The notes below the pieces were generated by a model. The model was given only the letters and a program-made list of their open reading frames with translations, did not search any database and was not told the DNA's origin. A program made the position numbers and the translations under genes. Of a stretch of 64,000 bases of DNA, positions 8,871 to 17,885 are shown one piece after another (within the stretch, counting starts at the first letter, position 1; every line of letters starts with the position of its first letter). The DNA comes from DASZIT01 sp963770635 (GTDB lineage Bacteria > Actinomycetota > Acidimicrobiia > Acidimicrobiales > RAAP-2): assembly GCA_963770635.1 (NCBI GenBank), contig CAVYQI010000005.1:1-64000 (forward strand), written 5' to 3'.

Positions 8871-9565
8871 TCACAGCAGGCGCCGCTCGGTCGCCCACCG
8901 GGTGAGCTGGTAACGGCTGGACAGCTGCAGCTTCCTCAACACCGCAGAGACATGGCTCTCGACGGTCTTGGTCGAGATGGAGAGCTCCCGGGCGATCTCC
9001 TTGTAGGCGTAGCCGCGGGCGATGAGACGGAGGGTCTCCCGCTCCCGGGGGGTGAGCTGATCGAATTCCGGATCCAAACGGGTCGCGGGCTCGGTTGGGG
9101 CTCGTCGTCGCCGGCAAAGGCATCGAGCACGAATCCGGCCAGTTTCGGCGAGAAGACGGCGTCCCCATCGGCAACCCGGAGGACGGCGTCGACCAGCTCC
9201 GGGCCGGAGATGGTCTTGGTCACATATCCCCGGGCACCCGCCCGGATGATGGCGATGACATCCTCAGCGGCGTCTGACACCGACAAGGCGAGGAATCGAA
9301 CGTCGGGATGGGTCTCCGACACCGCGTCGATGACGGCGTGGCCCCCGCCCCCTGGGAGGTGGACGTCGAGCAGGACCACGTCGGGCGACCGCTCACGGAT
9401 CATCTCCACCGCGGCATCGACCTCATCGGCCTCACCGACCACCTCCACGGTGTCCCCCAACTCCGCCCGTACCCCGGATCGCACCAGCTGATGGTCGTCG
9501 ACCAGGAAGACCGTTGGACGGCGCTTCTCGTCGGCATGGGCGCCTCCGGCTTCCGGCGAGCTCAC
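8871..9565 (-). pseudogene. NarL/LuxR-family response regulator, one frameshift
   Basis: Response regulator of the PspC-kinase encoded just upstream. The receiver domain reads PTVFLVDDHQLVRSGVRAEL with phosphoacceptor Asp67 in PDVVLLDVHLPGGGG. A LuxR-type helix-turn-helix follows (FDQLTPRERETLRLIARGY, then EIARELSISTKTVESHVSAV). One base is missing near 9075-9085, between DDEPQPSPRPV and LDPEFDQL; total length 695 nt confirms a one-base loss. The GTG start overlaps the kinase stop (GTGA), as expected of a coupled kinase-regulator pair. About 231 residues when repaired. Both members of the pair carry one deletion, so sequence error is likely. Confidence 0.85.
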
Positions 9566-10922
9566 GGGTGGCGAGCCATGACCAGCTCGACTTCGGTGCC
9601 CTTCCCGGGTGCACTGCGGATGACCGCGGTCCCACCGTGACGGGTCATCCGTTCCCTGATCGAGTCGGTGATCCCTCGACGGTCGTCGGGGACGGTATCG
9701 GGGTCGAAGCCACAACCCCGATCATGGACGAACAGCGAGACCGAGTCCGGCTCGACCTCGACGAAGAGGGAGATGGTGGTGGCTCCGGACCACTTGGCCG
9801 CATTGACCGCCGCCTCGCGGCCGGCCGCCAACAGCGATTGGAGGTCGTCGGTGAGTTGACAATCGCCGACCACCACGGCGTCGACATCGACACCGTGGTC
9901 GTCCTCCACCTCTTGCTCGATGATGGCGGTGGCCACCGCCACGGTGGTGGCCCCGTCGTCGAACGATCCGGGCGGCCGGTCTTCGAACAGCCAGGACCGG
10001 AGCTCGCGCTCTGGGCGCGGGCCAGCCGGCTGACCTCGCGGGGGTCTCCCGCCGCCTTTTGGATGAGGGCGAGGGTCTGGAGGACGGAATCGTGGACGTG
10101 GGCGGCCATGTCGGCACGTTCCTGTGACCGGACCCGTTCCCGGCGTTCCTCGGTCAGGCTGCGGACGGTGCGAAGCCAGGTGGGGCCGAAGACGATGGCG
10201 AACCCCACCATCACCGCCAACACCCCGAGGAACCCGCGGGTGGCCACCCACGGGGAGCTGGTGGTGACCAGACCGTCGAGTCCACCCACCCCGATCGCCA
10301 CCAGGATCACGCCGAATCCGATCCGGATGAAGGACGACCGCCTCGACCCCGAGGTCAACTCCGCCGCCAACGGGACCTGTCCGAGAACGTGGCGGAGCTC
10401 GGACCGTTCCTCGACACTGGAGCCTCTCCACACGAACACCAGCCCGGCGGCGCTGATCGCTACCGGCCAGACGAGGTTCGAGGCCCCGGGGAGCCCCGAG
10501 GCGTCCACGCCCACGATGACGGCGATGACCAAGGTGCCCACCACCATGGCCAGCCTCATCTCGGCTGGCTCCGAGGTGATGCGCTTGGCGATCGACCTGT
10601 CCTCGCCCTGGCGGGTGATGAGCAACCAGGCGGCCATGTAGAGGAGCAAACCGGTCCCGGCCCCCAGGACCAGTAGCACGGAAATCACCCGCACGACAGT
10701 GGGGTCGATGCCCAGGCGCTCACCGATCCCGCCACAGACGCCGGCCAGATACTGGTTGTCCCGGGTGCGCCGGAGGGGGCCGCTTCCACGCCCCCGGGTG
10801 CGTCGGCGGGTCCCGGATCGTTTCGCGTCGGGATCAGGGGGCGGCGGGAGCCAGGGGAGTGGGTGGGGTGGGGTGCCTTCGGCGATCCACGTATCTTCCC
10901 ACGACCGGTTCACGCCGACCAT
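9562..10922 (-). pseudogene. PspC-domain sensor histidine kinase, one frameshift
   Basis: Membrane sensor kinase with an N-terminal PspC domain (DNQYLAGVCGGIGERLGIDP, about residues 53-105) and further transmembrane helices to about residue 235 (LVIAVIVGVDASGLPG, VILVAIGVGGLDGL, GFLGVLAVMVGFAIVFG). A HisKA_3-like dimerisation helix follows (ERADMAAHVHDSVLQTLALI, His in HVHD). The ATPase part has HDRGCGFDPDTVPDDRRG and SAPGKGTEVELVM. A missing G near 10012 breaks the frame between SRLARAQ and ERELRSWLFEDRP. Repaired length is about 453 residues. It is coupled to the regulator at 8871 and diverges from the PspC protein at 11016; actinobacterial PspC kinases of this type sense envelope stress. 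Confidence 0.85.
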
Positions 10923-10937
10923 CAGGGAAAACCCTGA
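10922..10937. promoter_or_regulatory. Inverted repeat TCAGGG-N4-CCCTGA at kinase start
   Basis: Six-base arms TCAGGG and CCCTGA are separated by AAAA. The repeat touches the first base of the kinase ATG and lies in the 93-bp region shared with the divergent PspC gene. It could be an operator for the LuxR-type regulator or a hairpin over the kinase start codon. Position is the only evidence for function. Confidence 0.4.
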
Positions 10938-11015
10938 GCCGGAGAGACTGGATCAGGGTCGGGCTCGGGGTAAGTCCCGATGGTGTGGATCGGCGTGATA
11001 GCTCACCATGCAGGC

Positions 11016-11948
11016 ATGGAAACAACCAATGAACAGTCGTGGGCGGCGCCGGGCAACGACCGGCCTCGTCGTTTGAGTCGCCAGACCGGTGGCCGGATGC
11101 TGGGAGGGGTGGCCGGCGGGACCGCCGCCTACCTGGGGGTGGACCCGGTCGTCGTCCGGATCGCCTTCGTGGCCCTGACCTTGTTCGGAGGGTTCGGCGT
11201 CGTGCTGTATGCCATCGGGTGGCTGCTGATCCCCGAAGACGGCACCGAGGAGTCGTTGGCCCAGCATGCACTCAGCGGCCAGGGAGCGGGACGGCATCGG
11301 TGGGCGGCGGTGGTGGTGGCGGTGGTCGCCGTCATCGTCTTCTTCAGCCTGGTGTCGAGTGGGCCGAGGTCATGGGGGCCGGGGTGGTTCTTCGGCGCCG
11401 GGCTGATCTGGCTGGCGGTGGCGGCGATCGCGATATTGGCGGTGGCCCGCGTCGGGGTAGCCCACCGCATCTGGAAAGTGCTGGGATTGATGATCCTTTC
11501 CCTCGTGGCCCTGCTGGCGGTGATCGTCGGCGGCGCGTTCACCGCGGTGGCCTTGTCGGGGGTGCCGATCCACGGCGGGGTGGGGGACCGGCAATGGACT
11601 CCGACGGTGGCGTCCCAAGTCCAGCGTGACTACCGGCTGGCCGTGGGCAACATGACCATCGATCTGCGTAACGTGCGGTTCCCGGCCGGGTCGACATCGG
11701 TCACCGCCAGCGTCGGGATCGGCCACCTCCTGGTGGAGGTCCCGGCCGGAGTGGACGTCAGCGTGAACGCCCACAGCGGGATCGGGGCGGTGACCTACGG
11801 CGACGGCCAGGGCAACACCGACCCCGGGTCGTTCGGGACCGGGTCATCCTCCAATGCCAGTAACCCGTCGGTGGCCCACCTGAACCTGACCGCCACCACC
11901 GGGGTCGGGGTGGTGCAGTTGGCCCGGGGGGTCGGGGCCAACCAATAG
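11016..11948 (+). CDS. PspC / LiaF-like membrane protein
   Basis: A 310-residue membrane protein. The N-terminal PspC domain (RLSRQTGGRMLGGVAGGTAA, then YLGVDPVVVRIAFVALTLFG, about 18-75) is followed by hydrophobic segments up to about residue 190 (VVVAVVAVIVFFSLV, GLIWLAVAAIAILAVARVG, MILSLVALLAVIVGGAFTA). The soluble C-terminal part (about 225-310) has the repeated beta pattern of LiaF-type domains: DYRLAVGNMTIDLRNVRFPA, GIGHLLVEVPAGVDVSVNAH. It is divergent from the PspC kinase and shares its promoter region, so it is probably the membrane partner of that signalling pair. ATG 11016 is used; an in-frame GTG upstream is less likely. Confidence 0.8.
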   Translation: METTNEQSWAAPGNDRPRRLSRQTGGRMLGGVAGGTAAYLGVDPVVVRIAFVALTLFGGFGVVLYAIGWLLIPEDGTEESLAQHALSGQGAGRHRWAAVVVAVVAVIVFFSLVSSGPRSWGPGWFFGAGLIWLAVAAIAILAVARVGVAHRIWKVLGLMILSLVALLAVIVGGAFTAVALSGVPIHGGVGDRQWTPTVASQVQRDYRLAVGNMTIDLRNVRFPAGSTSVTASVGIGHLLVEVPAGVDVSVNAHSGIGAVTYGDGQGNTDPGSFGTGSSSNASNPSVAHLNLTATTGVGVVQLARGVGANQ

Positions 11949-11953
11949 CCGGG

Positions 11954-12979
11954 TCAGCGGGCCAGGGTCTCGTAGAGGTCGACGTGCTCGGCCACCATCC
12001 GGTCGGTGGAGAAGTAGCCCTCGACGGCCAGCCGGCAGTCGGATCGCTTCAGTTCGCCGAGCCGACCGAGGGCCTCGACCATCTCCGCCTCGTCGTGGCA
12101 GAGAAATCCGGTCTTGCCGTCGTCGACGACTTCGGGGGCCGCCCCTTCGGGGAAGGCCAGCACAGGGGTGCCGCAGGCCATGGCTTCGATCATCACCATG
12201 CCGAAGGGCTCGTTCCACCGGATCGGGAACAGAAGGGCTGAGGCTCCAGCCAGAAGCTCGAGCTTCCGCTCGTGGGACACCTCGCCCAGGTAGATGGCAT
12301 CGTGTCCCAGCTGCGGTTCGACCTGCTCAGCGAAATACCGGATCTCTTCGGGCTCGCGCATCTTGGCCGCCATCAGAATCCGGATGCCGGCGGCGCGGGC
12401 AACGGCAATGGCCCGGTGGGCTCCCTTCTCGGGATTCATCCGACCCAGAAACAGAACATACGGCCCGTCGGCATCCCCGCTCCCGTCGCCCACCGGGAAT
12501 TGATCCACCTCCACGCCGTGATGGATGACCCGGGCCACGGCCACATCGGGGGCGGCGCGACGTTGGGCATGGGAGATGGCCACGATCGGTACCCGGTCGG
12601 CGATCGATCGGTAGAGGTCGGTGAGCTCCTCGTTGAACGGGCCGTGGATGGTGGTGACAACCGGGAGTTCGGGGTAGTGCTCGGAGTGGAACGGACCCAT
12701 GACCGTATGGTCGTGGACCACATCGCATTCGCTGACCGCCTCATAGGCGTGGATGACGTGCCGGATTTCGGGAACCGCCATGCCGATCCGCATTCCCTCG
12801 GCCTCGGGGAGTACCCAGTCCCGCGGCACCGGGCAGGTCGAATCGCCGGTGGCATAGAGGAGGACGTCGTGGCCGGCATCCTGCAACCCTCGGGCCAATT
12901 GGTCGACCACCAATTCGATGCCGCCGTAGAGTTTCGGCGGGATGGGGGTCCATGGTGGGGCAATCAATCCGATCCGCAT
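11954..12979 (-). CDS. Glycosyltransferase family 4
   Basis: A 341-residue GT-B glycosyltransferase that transfers a sugar from a nucleotide donor. The N-terminal domain begins MRIGLIAPPWTPIPPKLYGG, with IELVVDQLARGLQDAGHDV. The donor domain has VLFLGRMNPEKGAHRAIAVA and the family-4 glutamate motif PFGMVMIEAMACGTPVLAFP (EX7E type). The enzyme resembles those that make trehalose-type or lipid-linked glycans, but the acceptor cannot be read. A TTG four codons upstream is open; ATG 12979 is preferred because MRIGLIAPP is the usual start. It is convergent with the PspC gene, only 5 bp apart. Confidence 0.85.
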   Translation of the reverse strand: MRIGLIAPPWTPIPPKLYGGIELVVDQLARGLQDAGHDVLLYATGDSTCPVPRDWVLPEAEGMRIGMAVPEIRHVIHAYEAVSECDVVHDHTVMGPFHSEHYPELPVVTTIHGPFNEELTDLYRSIADRVPIVAISHAQRRAAPDVAVARVIHHGVEVDQFPVGDGSGDADGPYVLFLGRMNPEKGAHRAIAVARAAGIRILMAAKMREPEEIRYFAEQVEPQLGHDAIYLGEVSHERKLELLAGASALLFPIRWNEPFGMVMIEAMACGTPVLAFPEGAAPEVVDDGKTGFLCHDEAEMVEALGRLGELKRSDCRLAVEGYFSTDRMVAEHVDLYETLAR

Positions 12980-13027
12980 GACCAGATTCAACCATCATGT
13001 CAAAGGGATAGGCTCCCGGGACGCCGT

Positions 13028-13103
13028 GGCGGCGTGGCCGAGTGGTTCAGGCAGGGGCCTGCAAAGCCCCGTACGGCGGTTCGATTCCGCCCGCCGCCTC
13101 CAA
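13028..13103 (+). tRNA. tRNA-Cys (GCA)
   Basis: A 76-nt cloverleaf. The acceptor stem GGCGGCG (13028-13034) pairs with CGCCGCC (13093-13099), with discriminator T and an encoded CCA end (13101-13103). The D-arm region GGCCGAGTGGTTCAGGC and the T-loop GTTCGATTC are canonical. The anticodon loop CTGCAAA gives GCA, the cysteine anticodon. It stands alone between the glycosyltransferase and a histidine kinase. Confidence 0.95.
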
Positions 13104-13108
13104 TCAAA

Positions 13109-14653
13109 TCACCCGGGTACCGGGGTCGTGGTGTGGGGGAGGCGAATGGTCACACGCGCCCCGCCGGCCGGTCCGCCTTCGATGGAGACGGCGCCGTTAT
13201 GGCCCTCCGCGAACCGTTTGACGACGGCCAGGCCGAGGCCGGTCCCGGTGGGCTTGGTGGTAAAGAAGGGTTCCAACAAACGGTCGACCACCGCCGGGTC
13301 TATGCCCATACCGTTGTCCTCCACCGTGATCTCGACGAAGCCATCGCTTTCGGATCCGGTCACCCGGAGCCGGCCCCCGCCAGGCATGGCCTGATAAGCG
13401 TTGGTGATGAGGTTCGTGATGATCTGTACCAGTTGGGCCCGATCGGCCTGGAGGTCGACTCCGAGGCCCGCGACCGATACCTCGATTCCGGGTGGTGGAG
13501 GAGTCGATTCGAGGACTTCGGCCACCACCGCACCAAGGTCGAGCGGGACGATGACGGGCTCGCGCTCCCGCATGTAGGCGGTGAGGTCCTCGCACAGCGC
13601 CGCGGCCCGGTTCGTCTCCTGCTCTATCCGATCGAGGTAGCCGTCGAGCTCGGGGCCGTGAGTTCGTCGAGCAAGGAACAAGTAGTTGATGGCAGCCCCT
13701 AGTGGGTTGCGAAGTTCATGGCCGATCACGGTTGCCATTTCCCCGACGGCAGACAGCCGTTCCCGGCGCACCAGAGACGCCTGGGCGGCGATCAGTTCCG
13801 TAGTACGTTCTGTAGCCACCCCTTCGGCGTAGCGCCGCCGCCGGGCGAGGATCTCTGACGTAAGGCCGACCAACAGGGCAATGACCAGCCCGGCGGCCCC
13901 GACGATCCACGGCGTCAGACGCGACGCGGTCCCCACCAGGGGTGATTTGGCACTCGCGACGACGAGCCATTTCGAACTACCGACCGTGATGACAGAATTC
14001 CCAACCGGCTTCGGCAGAGGCCGCAGGCCCAGATTCCCCGAGATGAGCTGGGCCGGGTCGGCCGTCGCCGACGCGTACAAATTGACATAAAGCTGTTGGT
14101 AGGGCGGGGCTTGGCTCTTGCTGGGGACGCTCGGGGTTATCCGTGTAAGTCCGATGACTACGGGGCCGGGCGAACTGGAGTTGGTGTGAACCACGAGTCC
14201 GAGAAAGGTCCTGTCGCCAAAGTGGAGGACGTTGGTCCCCGAGAGATTCGGCCCGGCGCTCGCCACCGCGGCTGCAAGCGGTTCGGGAAGAGCTTCACCG
14301 ACCACAAGGTCCGGTCCGGCCGCCAGGGCCACGGTGTATCGGCCCCCGACCGAATTGGCGACGGCTATGGAAGACCCCGGGCTGGCGGAGAGGTACCCGG
14401 TCTGCGCCTTGAACAGGCTCGGCGAGTCTTGTGTCGCCGCCATGACCTGGCCGAGGGTGTTGAGCGGTGCACCGAGCTCGTTGACCCCCTCATTGATGAC
14501 CAGGGCGAGCTGGCTGGTGTCACTCTGAAGAAGTGATTGTTCTTGGGCAGCGACACCGTGCCTCAGAAACAGAAAGCTCACGATTGCCAATCCCGCGACG
14601 ATGATCGTGACCACCACGGACAAAGGCCTCACGAAACTCGTGTTGCTTCTCAT
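13109..14653 (-). CDS. Membrane sensor histidine kinase
   Basis: A 514-residue sensor kinase. Transmembrane helix 1 is at about 10-31 (LSVVVTIIVAGLAIVSFLFL), and a large extracytoplasmic sensor region of about 210 residues follows. The second helix is at about 249-268 (WIVGAAGLVIALLVGL). A short linker leads to a HisKA helix with phospho-His312 in MATVIGHELRNPLGA. The ATPase domain shows the N box IITNLITNAYQAM (Asn414, Asn418), VEDNGMGIDPAVV and GTGLGLAVVKRF. The extracytoplasmic part looks like a Cache-type fold but has no recognisable ligand motif. No response regulator is next to it, so it is an orphan. It begins 5 bp after tRNA-Cys, convergent with it. Confidence 0.88.
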   Translation of the reverse strand: MRSNTSFVRPLSVVVTIIVAGLAIVSFLFLRHGVAAQEQSLLQSDTSQLALVINEGVNELGAPLNTLGQVMAATQDSPSLFKAQTGYLSASPGSSIAVANSVGGRYTVALAAGPDLVVGEALPEPLAAAVASAGPNLSGTNVLHFGDRTFLGLVVHTNSSSPGPVVIGLTRITPSVPSKSQAPPYQQLYVNLYASATADPAQLISGNLGLRPLPKPVGNSVITVGSSKWLVVASAKSPLVGTASRLTPWIVGAAGLVIALLVGLTSEILARRRRYAEGVATERTTELIAAQASLVRRERLSAVGEMATVIGHELRNPLGAAINYLFLARRTHGPELDGYLDRIEQETNRAAALCEDLTAYMREREPVIVPLDLGAVVAEVLESTPPPPGIEVSVAGLGVDLQADRAQLVQIITNLITNAYQAMPGGGRLRVTGSESDGFVEITVEDNGMGIDPAVVDRLLEPFFTTKPTGTGLGLAVVKRFAEGHNGAVSIEGGPAGGARVTIRLPHTTTPVPG

Positions 14654-14869
14654 TGCACTTCCCTGCCTGTCGTTTGCGACAAACCTACTGTCTAAGTGCC
14701 CGGGGTTTGTTCAATTGCGGTTGGGCCCGATGGAGCGACGCGGGCGGTTGTTGCGGGTAACCGGTCCCGACGCTCGGTGGTGAGGGCATCATTGGCGCCG
14801 CTTCGGGGGATCAACCATTGCCAGCGGCTTGGCGGCAAAGTCGTTCAGCCGCGGCGCCCGGTGCGAACC

Positions 14870-15691
14870 TCAGTTGGTCGATATCTTCGCGTAGTCCCAC
14901 AGCATGAAGGCGTCCTCGGTGTCGTCAAGGAGGACCTTGGACGGGAGCTGCTTGTCGATGTGGCCGATCAGGCCGTTGTAGATCCCATAGCCAACCAGTT
15001 GTTGCAGGCGATGGGAGAACCCCTTCACTGTCTCTCGGGGGATGCCGAGTTGCTGGTTCTCCTGTTGACGGATGTAACCGGCGCAGTAGTTCATGGCGAT
15101 GCCGACCCGCCGGGTGCCGGTGGTGTTGGCGCCGCCCCCGTGCCACAGGCTCCCGTGCCAGACCAGGACACTCCCCTTGGGCATTTCGGCCGGAATCGAG
15201 TCGTAGCTCTGGAGGGGATTGGGCGACTCGTCCGCGAGGTGGGAACCGGGGATAATCCGGGTGGCCCCGTTCTCTTCGGTGAAGTCGGTGAGCGCCCACA
15301 TGGTGTTGCACACCGTGGCCGGGTGGGGTTTCGGGAGTGGGAGGACCTGATCGTCGGCATGGATCATCTGCGCAGTCTCGCCGCCGGCGATGGCGATTGA
15401 GGACAGTGATGACACCAACAGCCCCGGGTCGAGCACCTGCTCGCAGACGGGGAGGACGTTCGGATGGACCGGAATCGCCTCGTAGAGGGGACCATGAATC
15501 AGCAGGTTGTAAATCCGGGTGGTGTGGTCGCCCTCGAAGAGGTTGTCCGCCGGGAGGATTCCCAGGTCGCGCTCGAGACGCAGCAGGTCCTCATCCAGCG
15601 AGTCGATGAGATCGAGGTCGATGGCGTTCTCGATGATCGTGTAGCCCAGTTCGGCGATGCGAGCGGCGTGGGCTTTGGCGTCGACTTCCAT
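14870..15691 (-). CDS. Phytanoyl-CoA dioxygenase-family protein
   Basis: A 273-residue Fe(II)/2-oxoglutarate-dependent oxygenase of the PhyH family. The metal triad is visible: His111 and Asp113 in QMIHADDQVLP, and His184 in GSLWHGGGANTTG. Arg195 in TGTRR is the likely 2-oxoglutarate anchor. The sequence before the triad (YTIIENAIDLDLIDSLDEDL) is the usual helical N-terminus. Members hydroxylate fatty acids or secondary metabolites; the substrate here is unknown. The ATG has only 46 bp to the divergent DUF2127 gene, so the two may share a promoter. Downstream lies a 216-bp stretch without a gene. Confidence 0.85.
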   Translation of the reverse strand: MEVDAKAHAARIAELGYTIIENAIDLDLIDSLDEDLLRLERDLGILPADNLFEGDHTTRIYNLLIHGPLYEAIPVHPNVLPVCEQVLDPGLLVSSLSSIAIAGGETAQMIHADDQVLPLPKPHPATVCNTMWALTDFTEENGATRIIPGSHLADESPNPLQSYDSIPAEMPKGSVLVWHGSLWHGGGANTTGTRRVGIAMNYCAGYIRQQENQQLGIPRETVKGFSHRLQQLVGYGIYNGLIGHIDKQLPSKVLLDDTEDAFMLWDYAKISTN

Positions 15692-15737
15692 GGCTACCCC
15701 CTCGGTTTGTCGATGGATACCAGCCTATTGTGCGGAG

Positions 15738-16550
15738 GTGGCACGCGCCCATCGGCCAAGCAACCGGTATGAGTTACTGACCTGTGCGTGGCGGGATCAT
15801 GTAGTGCTGGGGGCCGATGCGGATGAGATCACCAGCGAGGACCATCTTCTGGCCCGCGAAATCGACGGTATTCGATGGCTCCGCTGCCTGCGCTGCGACG
15901 GCTGGTTCCAATACCCGATCCCCAGCTCACCGACGGGCGGTCCGATGCCCTCGCGCGACGAGATCGAACTACCGATTCGGGGCCCGCTGCTTCGGGACCG
16001 TTACGTGCTCAGGTTGATCGCCATCGATCGGGCCATCCACGTGATCGTTCTCACGGGGTTGGCCGTCGTTCTGTTCGCATTTGCCCGGCACCACACCGCG
16101 TTCCAGCACGAATACAACCAGATCATGAACGACCTCTCGGGAGGAGACCCGGGGACCACCAGCGTGAGGGGGATACTGGGCCACCTCCGGAACGTCTTCC
16201 ACTACTCCTCCCGCCACCTGGTGGAGTTGGGGTTGGCGGTGACGGCCTATGCCGTACTGGAAGCCGTGGAGATGGTCGGGTTGTGGATGGCCAAACGTTG
16301 GGCCGAGTATCTGACATTCGTAGCCATCGCGCTGCTGGTGCCGTTCGAGATCTACGAGCTGACGATTGGCGTGAGTGTCTTCAAGGTGATCACCCTGGTG
16401 ATCAATCTGGCCATCGTCGTCTATCTGCTCTTTGCCAAGCGGTTGTTCGGCGTGCGGGGCGGGTATCGGACGGAGATGGAGCGACGTCAGAGGTTGAGTG
16501 GCTGGGAGGCGGTCGAACGGGCGACCCCGCGATCCCCTGTTCCGGTGTGA
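15738..16550 (+). CDS. DUF2127 membrane protein
   Basis: A 270-residue protein of the DUF2127 type. The N-terminal cytoplasmic part contains a short zinc-ribbon-like pair, WLRCLRCDGWFQYP. Four hydrophobic segments follow: AIHVIVLTGLAVVLFAFA, LVELGLAVTAYAVLEAVEMV, YLTFVAIALLVPFEIYELT and VFKVITLVINLAIVVYLLFA. Function is unknown. The GTG at 15738 is chosen because upstream codons run into the divergent PhyH gene. A strong hairpin follows the stop by 11 bp and may end transcription. Confidence 0.78.
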   Translation: MARAHRPSNRYELLTCAWRDHVVLGADADEITSEDHLLAREIDGIRWLRCLRCDGWFQYPIPSSPTGGPMPSRDEIELPIRGPLLRDRYVLRLIAIDRAIHVIVLTGLAVVLFAFARHHTAFQHEYNQIMNDLSGGDPGTTSVRGILGHLRNVFHYSSRHLVELGLAVTAYAVLEAVEMVGLWMAKRWAEYLTFVAIALLVPFEIYELTIGVSVFKVITLVINLAIVVYLLFAKRLFGVRGGYRTEMERRQRLSGWEAVERATPRSPVPV

Positions 16551-16561
16551 GGTGCGGCTGA

Positions 16562-16588
16562 AGGCGCCGAGGTGGTCATTCGGCGCCT
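16562..16588 (+). terminator. 9-bp stem hairpin after DUF2127 gene
   Basis: AGGCGCCGA and TCGGCGCCT pair perfectly across a 9-nt loop, 11 bp after the stop at 16550. No T tract follows, as is common for actinobacterial terminators. It also separates the gene from tRNA-Val. Confidence 0.55.
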
Positions 16589-16644
16589 CTGGGGGTGGAA
16601 CTCCGTCGGCCATATCCAGCCTCAGTGGTATCGTCCTCCCTCAC

Positions 16645-16720
16645 GGGCCGTTGGCGCAGCTGGTAGCGCACTTGCATGACGCGCAAGGGGTCACAGGTTC
16701 GAGTCCTGTACGGCCCACCA
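16645..16720 (+). tRNA. tRNA-Val (GAC)
   Basis: A 76-nt cloverleaf. The acceptor GGGCCGT (16645-16651) pairs with ACGGCCC, followed by ACCA including an encoded CCA end (16718-16720). The anticodon stem CTTGC/GCAAG encloses the loop ATGACGC, giving anticodon GAC with U33 in place. The T-arm contains GTTCGAGTC. The integrase remnant starts 33 bp downstream, so its 3' end is the probable attachment site of a former element. Confidence 0.95.
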
Positions 16721-16753
16721 CGTCGGCCACCACTGCACGACGACGTTGACAGT

Positions 16754-17578
16754 TCAATTGACTAGTTCAAAGGCTACTTCGAACCAAGTCCCCTCCGACA
16801 GATTCCATTCACCGCGCGTCCCATCGCGCGTCGTGCAGATCGAGTTGACAGCAGATCGAGTTGACCGCTTGCCGGGAATAGTGCCGTCTGACGCGACAAG
16901 TGCCTCCATTGGTGCCTTGGCGGCACTGACGGTGGGGGAGACCGCGTGCCGGTACATCTCAGCGGTCATTCGGGTAGTGACGTGGCCCATCACGTCGGCC
17001 ACTTGCTCTAATGGCACACCAGCGGCACTCAGTAGGGACACGGCCGAGTGTCGAAGCTCGGTGGGGTGCCATTCTCCGAGTCCGGCGATTCCGTCAGTGC
17101 CTTGAGCGAGCGCCTGAAGTTGTTTGGGTCGATCGGGGTTCCGGCTGCACTAGTGAACACGAGGCCTGATTCCTGCCCCGGTGAGCCGACACGAAGACGA
17201 GCAGTTGCTTGCCGTTTTCTGTGTGCTCGGAACGCAGTCATCACCTGACGGGGAGCTCGAGCGTCCGGTGGGACCTGGGGGTTTTGGACCGCCAAACCTC
17301 AGCCCGTCAGGCTCCCTCTTAAGGGACCGTTGGACACTCACGGTCCCTCGTTTGAAGTCGATGTCCTCCCAGGACAGGCTCAGCGCTTCACCGGGCCGCA
17401 GCCCCAGGAGCAGGAGGACGACCCACGCTGCCTCACGGGCGTCGCCATTTGCTGGCTTGAGCAGCTCCTGGGCTTGGGCACCTGATGGCCTGGATCCAGG
17501 AGCGGAAGGTATCGGAAACTCGGCAAGGAAACGCTCTCCGTGGCCGCGGACAACGCGTTCCTCAAGTAATGGGGCAAT
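16754..17578 (-). pseudogene. Tyrosine recombinase (phage integrase), broken
   Basis: A site-specific integrase in at least three reading frames. Reading on the minus strand, the first frame holds LLLLGLRPGEALSLSWEDID (catalytic Arg box I) and KREPDGLRFGGPK. A second frame near 17265 carries VMTAFRAHRKRQATARLRVG and NFRRSLKALT. A third from about 17105 carries EWHPTELRHSAVSLLSAAGV (HxxR box II), DVMGHVTTRM and MYRHAVSP with the nucleophile Tyr. All catalytic residues are present, but at least two single-base frame changes and a lost N-terminal DNA-binding part make it non-functional as read. It points towards tRNA-Val, as integrases of tRNA-inserted elements do. Confidence 0.8.
16835..16865. 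repeat. 15-bp direct repeat in the integrase 3' end
   Basis: GCAGATCGAGTTGAC occurs at 16835-16849 and again at 16851-16865, one base apart. It falls in the variable C-terminal tail of the integrase, after the catalytic Tyr, near the tRNA. It may be chance slippage or an arm-type binding site. Confidence 0.5.
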
Positions 17579-17885
17579 CCGTCGATGACCACTGTTGACG
17601 CCAATTGTGGTGTCGAGAGTCCATACCCTTGTGACGACCGAGCCGGACCTCTCGCCTCAGGCCGGGATGCCGGGCCCGGTGCATTACCGGCATGGGACAT
17701 TCGACCCCGCCGACTAGCCCTTTCATGCCATTCGGGGTGAAGGGGTGCCTGCTTCGCCCGTTTGTCATGTCGGGCCAAGGCAGCCCGTCGGCAGGGCGCT
17801 TCAACCTGTTGACACTGAGGACCTTCGGCCCTGTTGGGTTGGGATGGGATGCCCGAAGCTAAGGGAGCAAAGAGACGAGGCTGTT
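17579..17885. other. Non-coding or decayed stretch
   Basis: No convincing gene is seen here. Open frames on the minus strand carry no recognisable motif, and the missing integrase N-terminus cannot be found. It probably represents debris of the former element plus the promoter of the gene at 17886. Confidence 0.4.
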
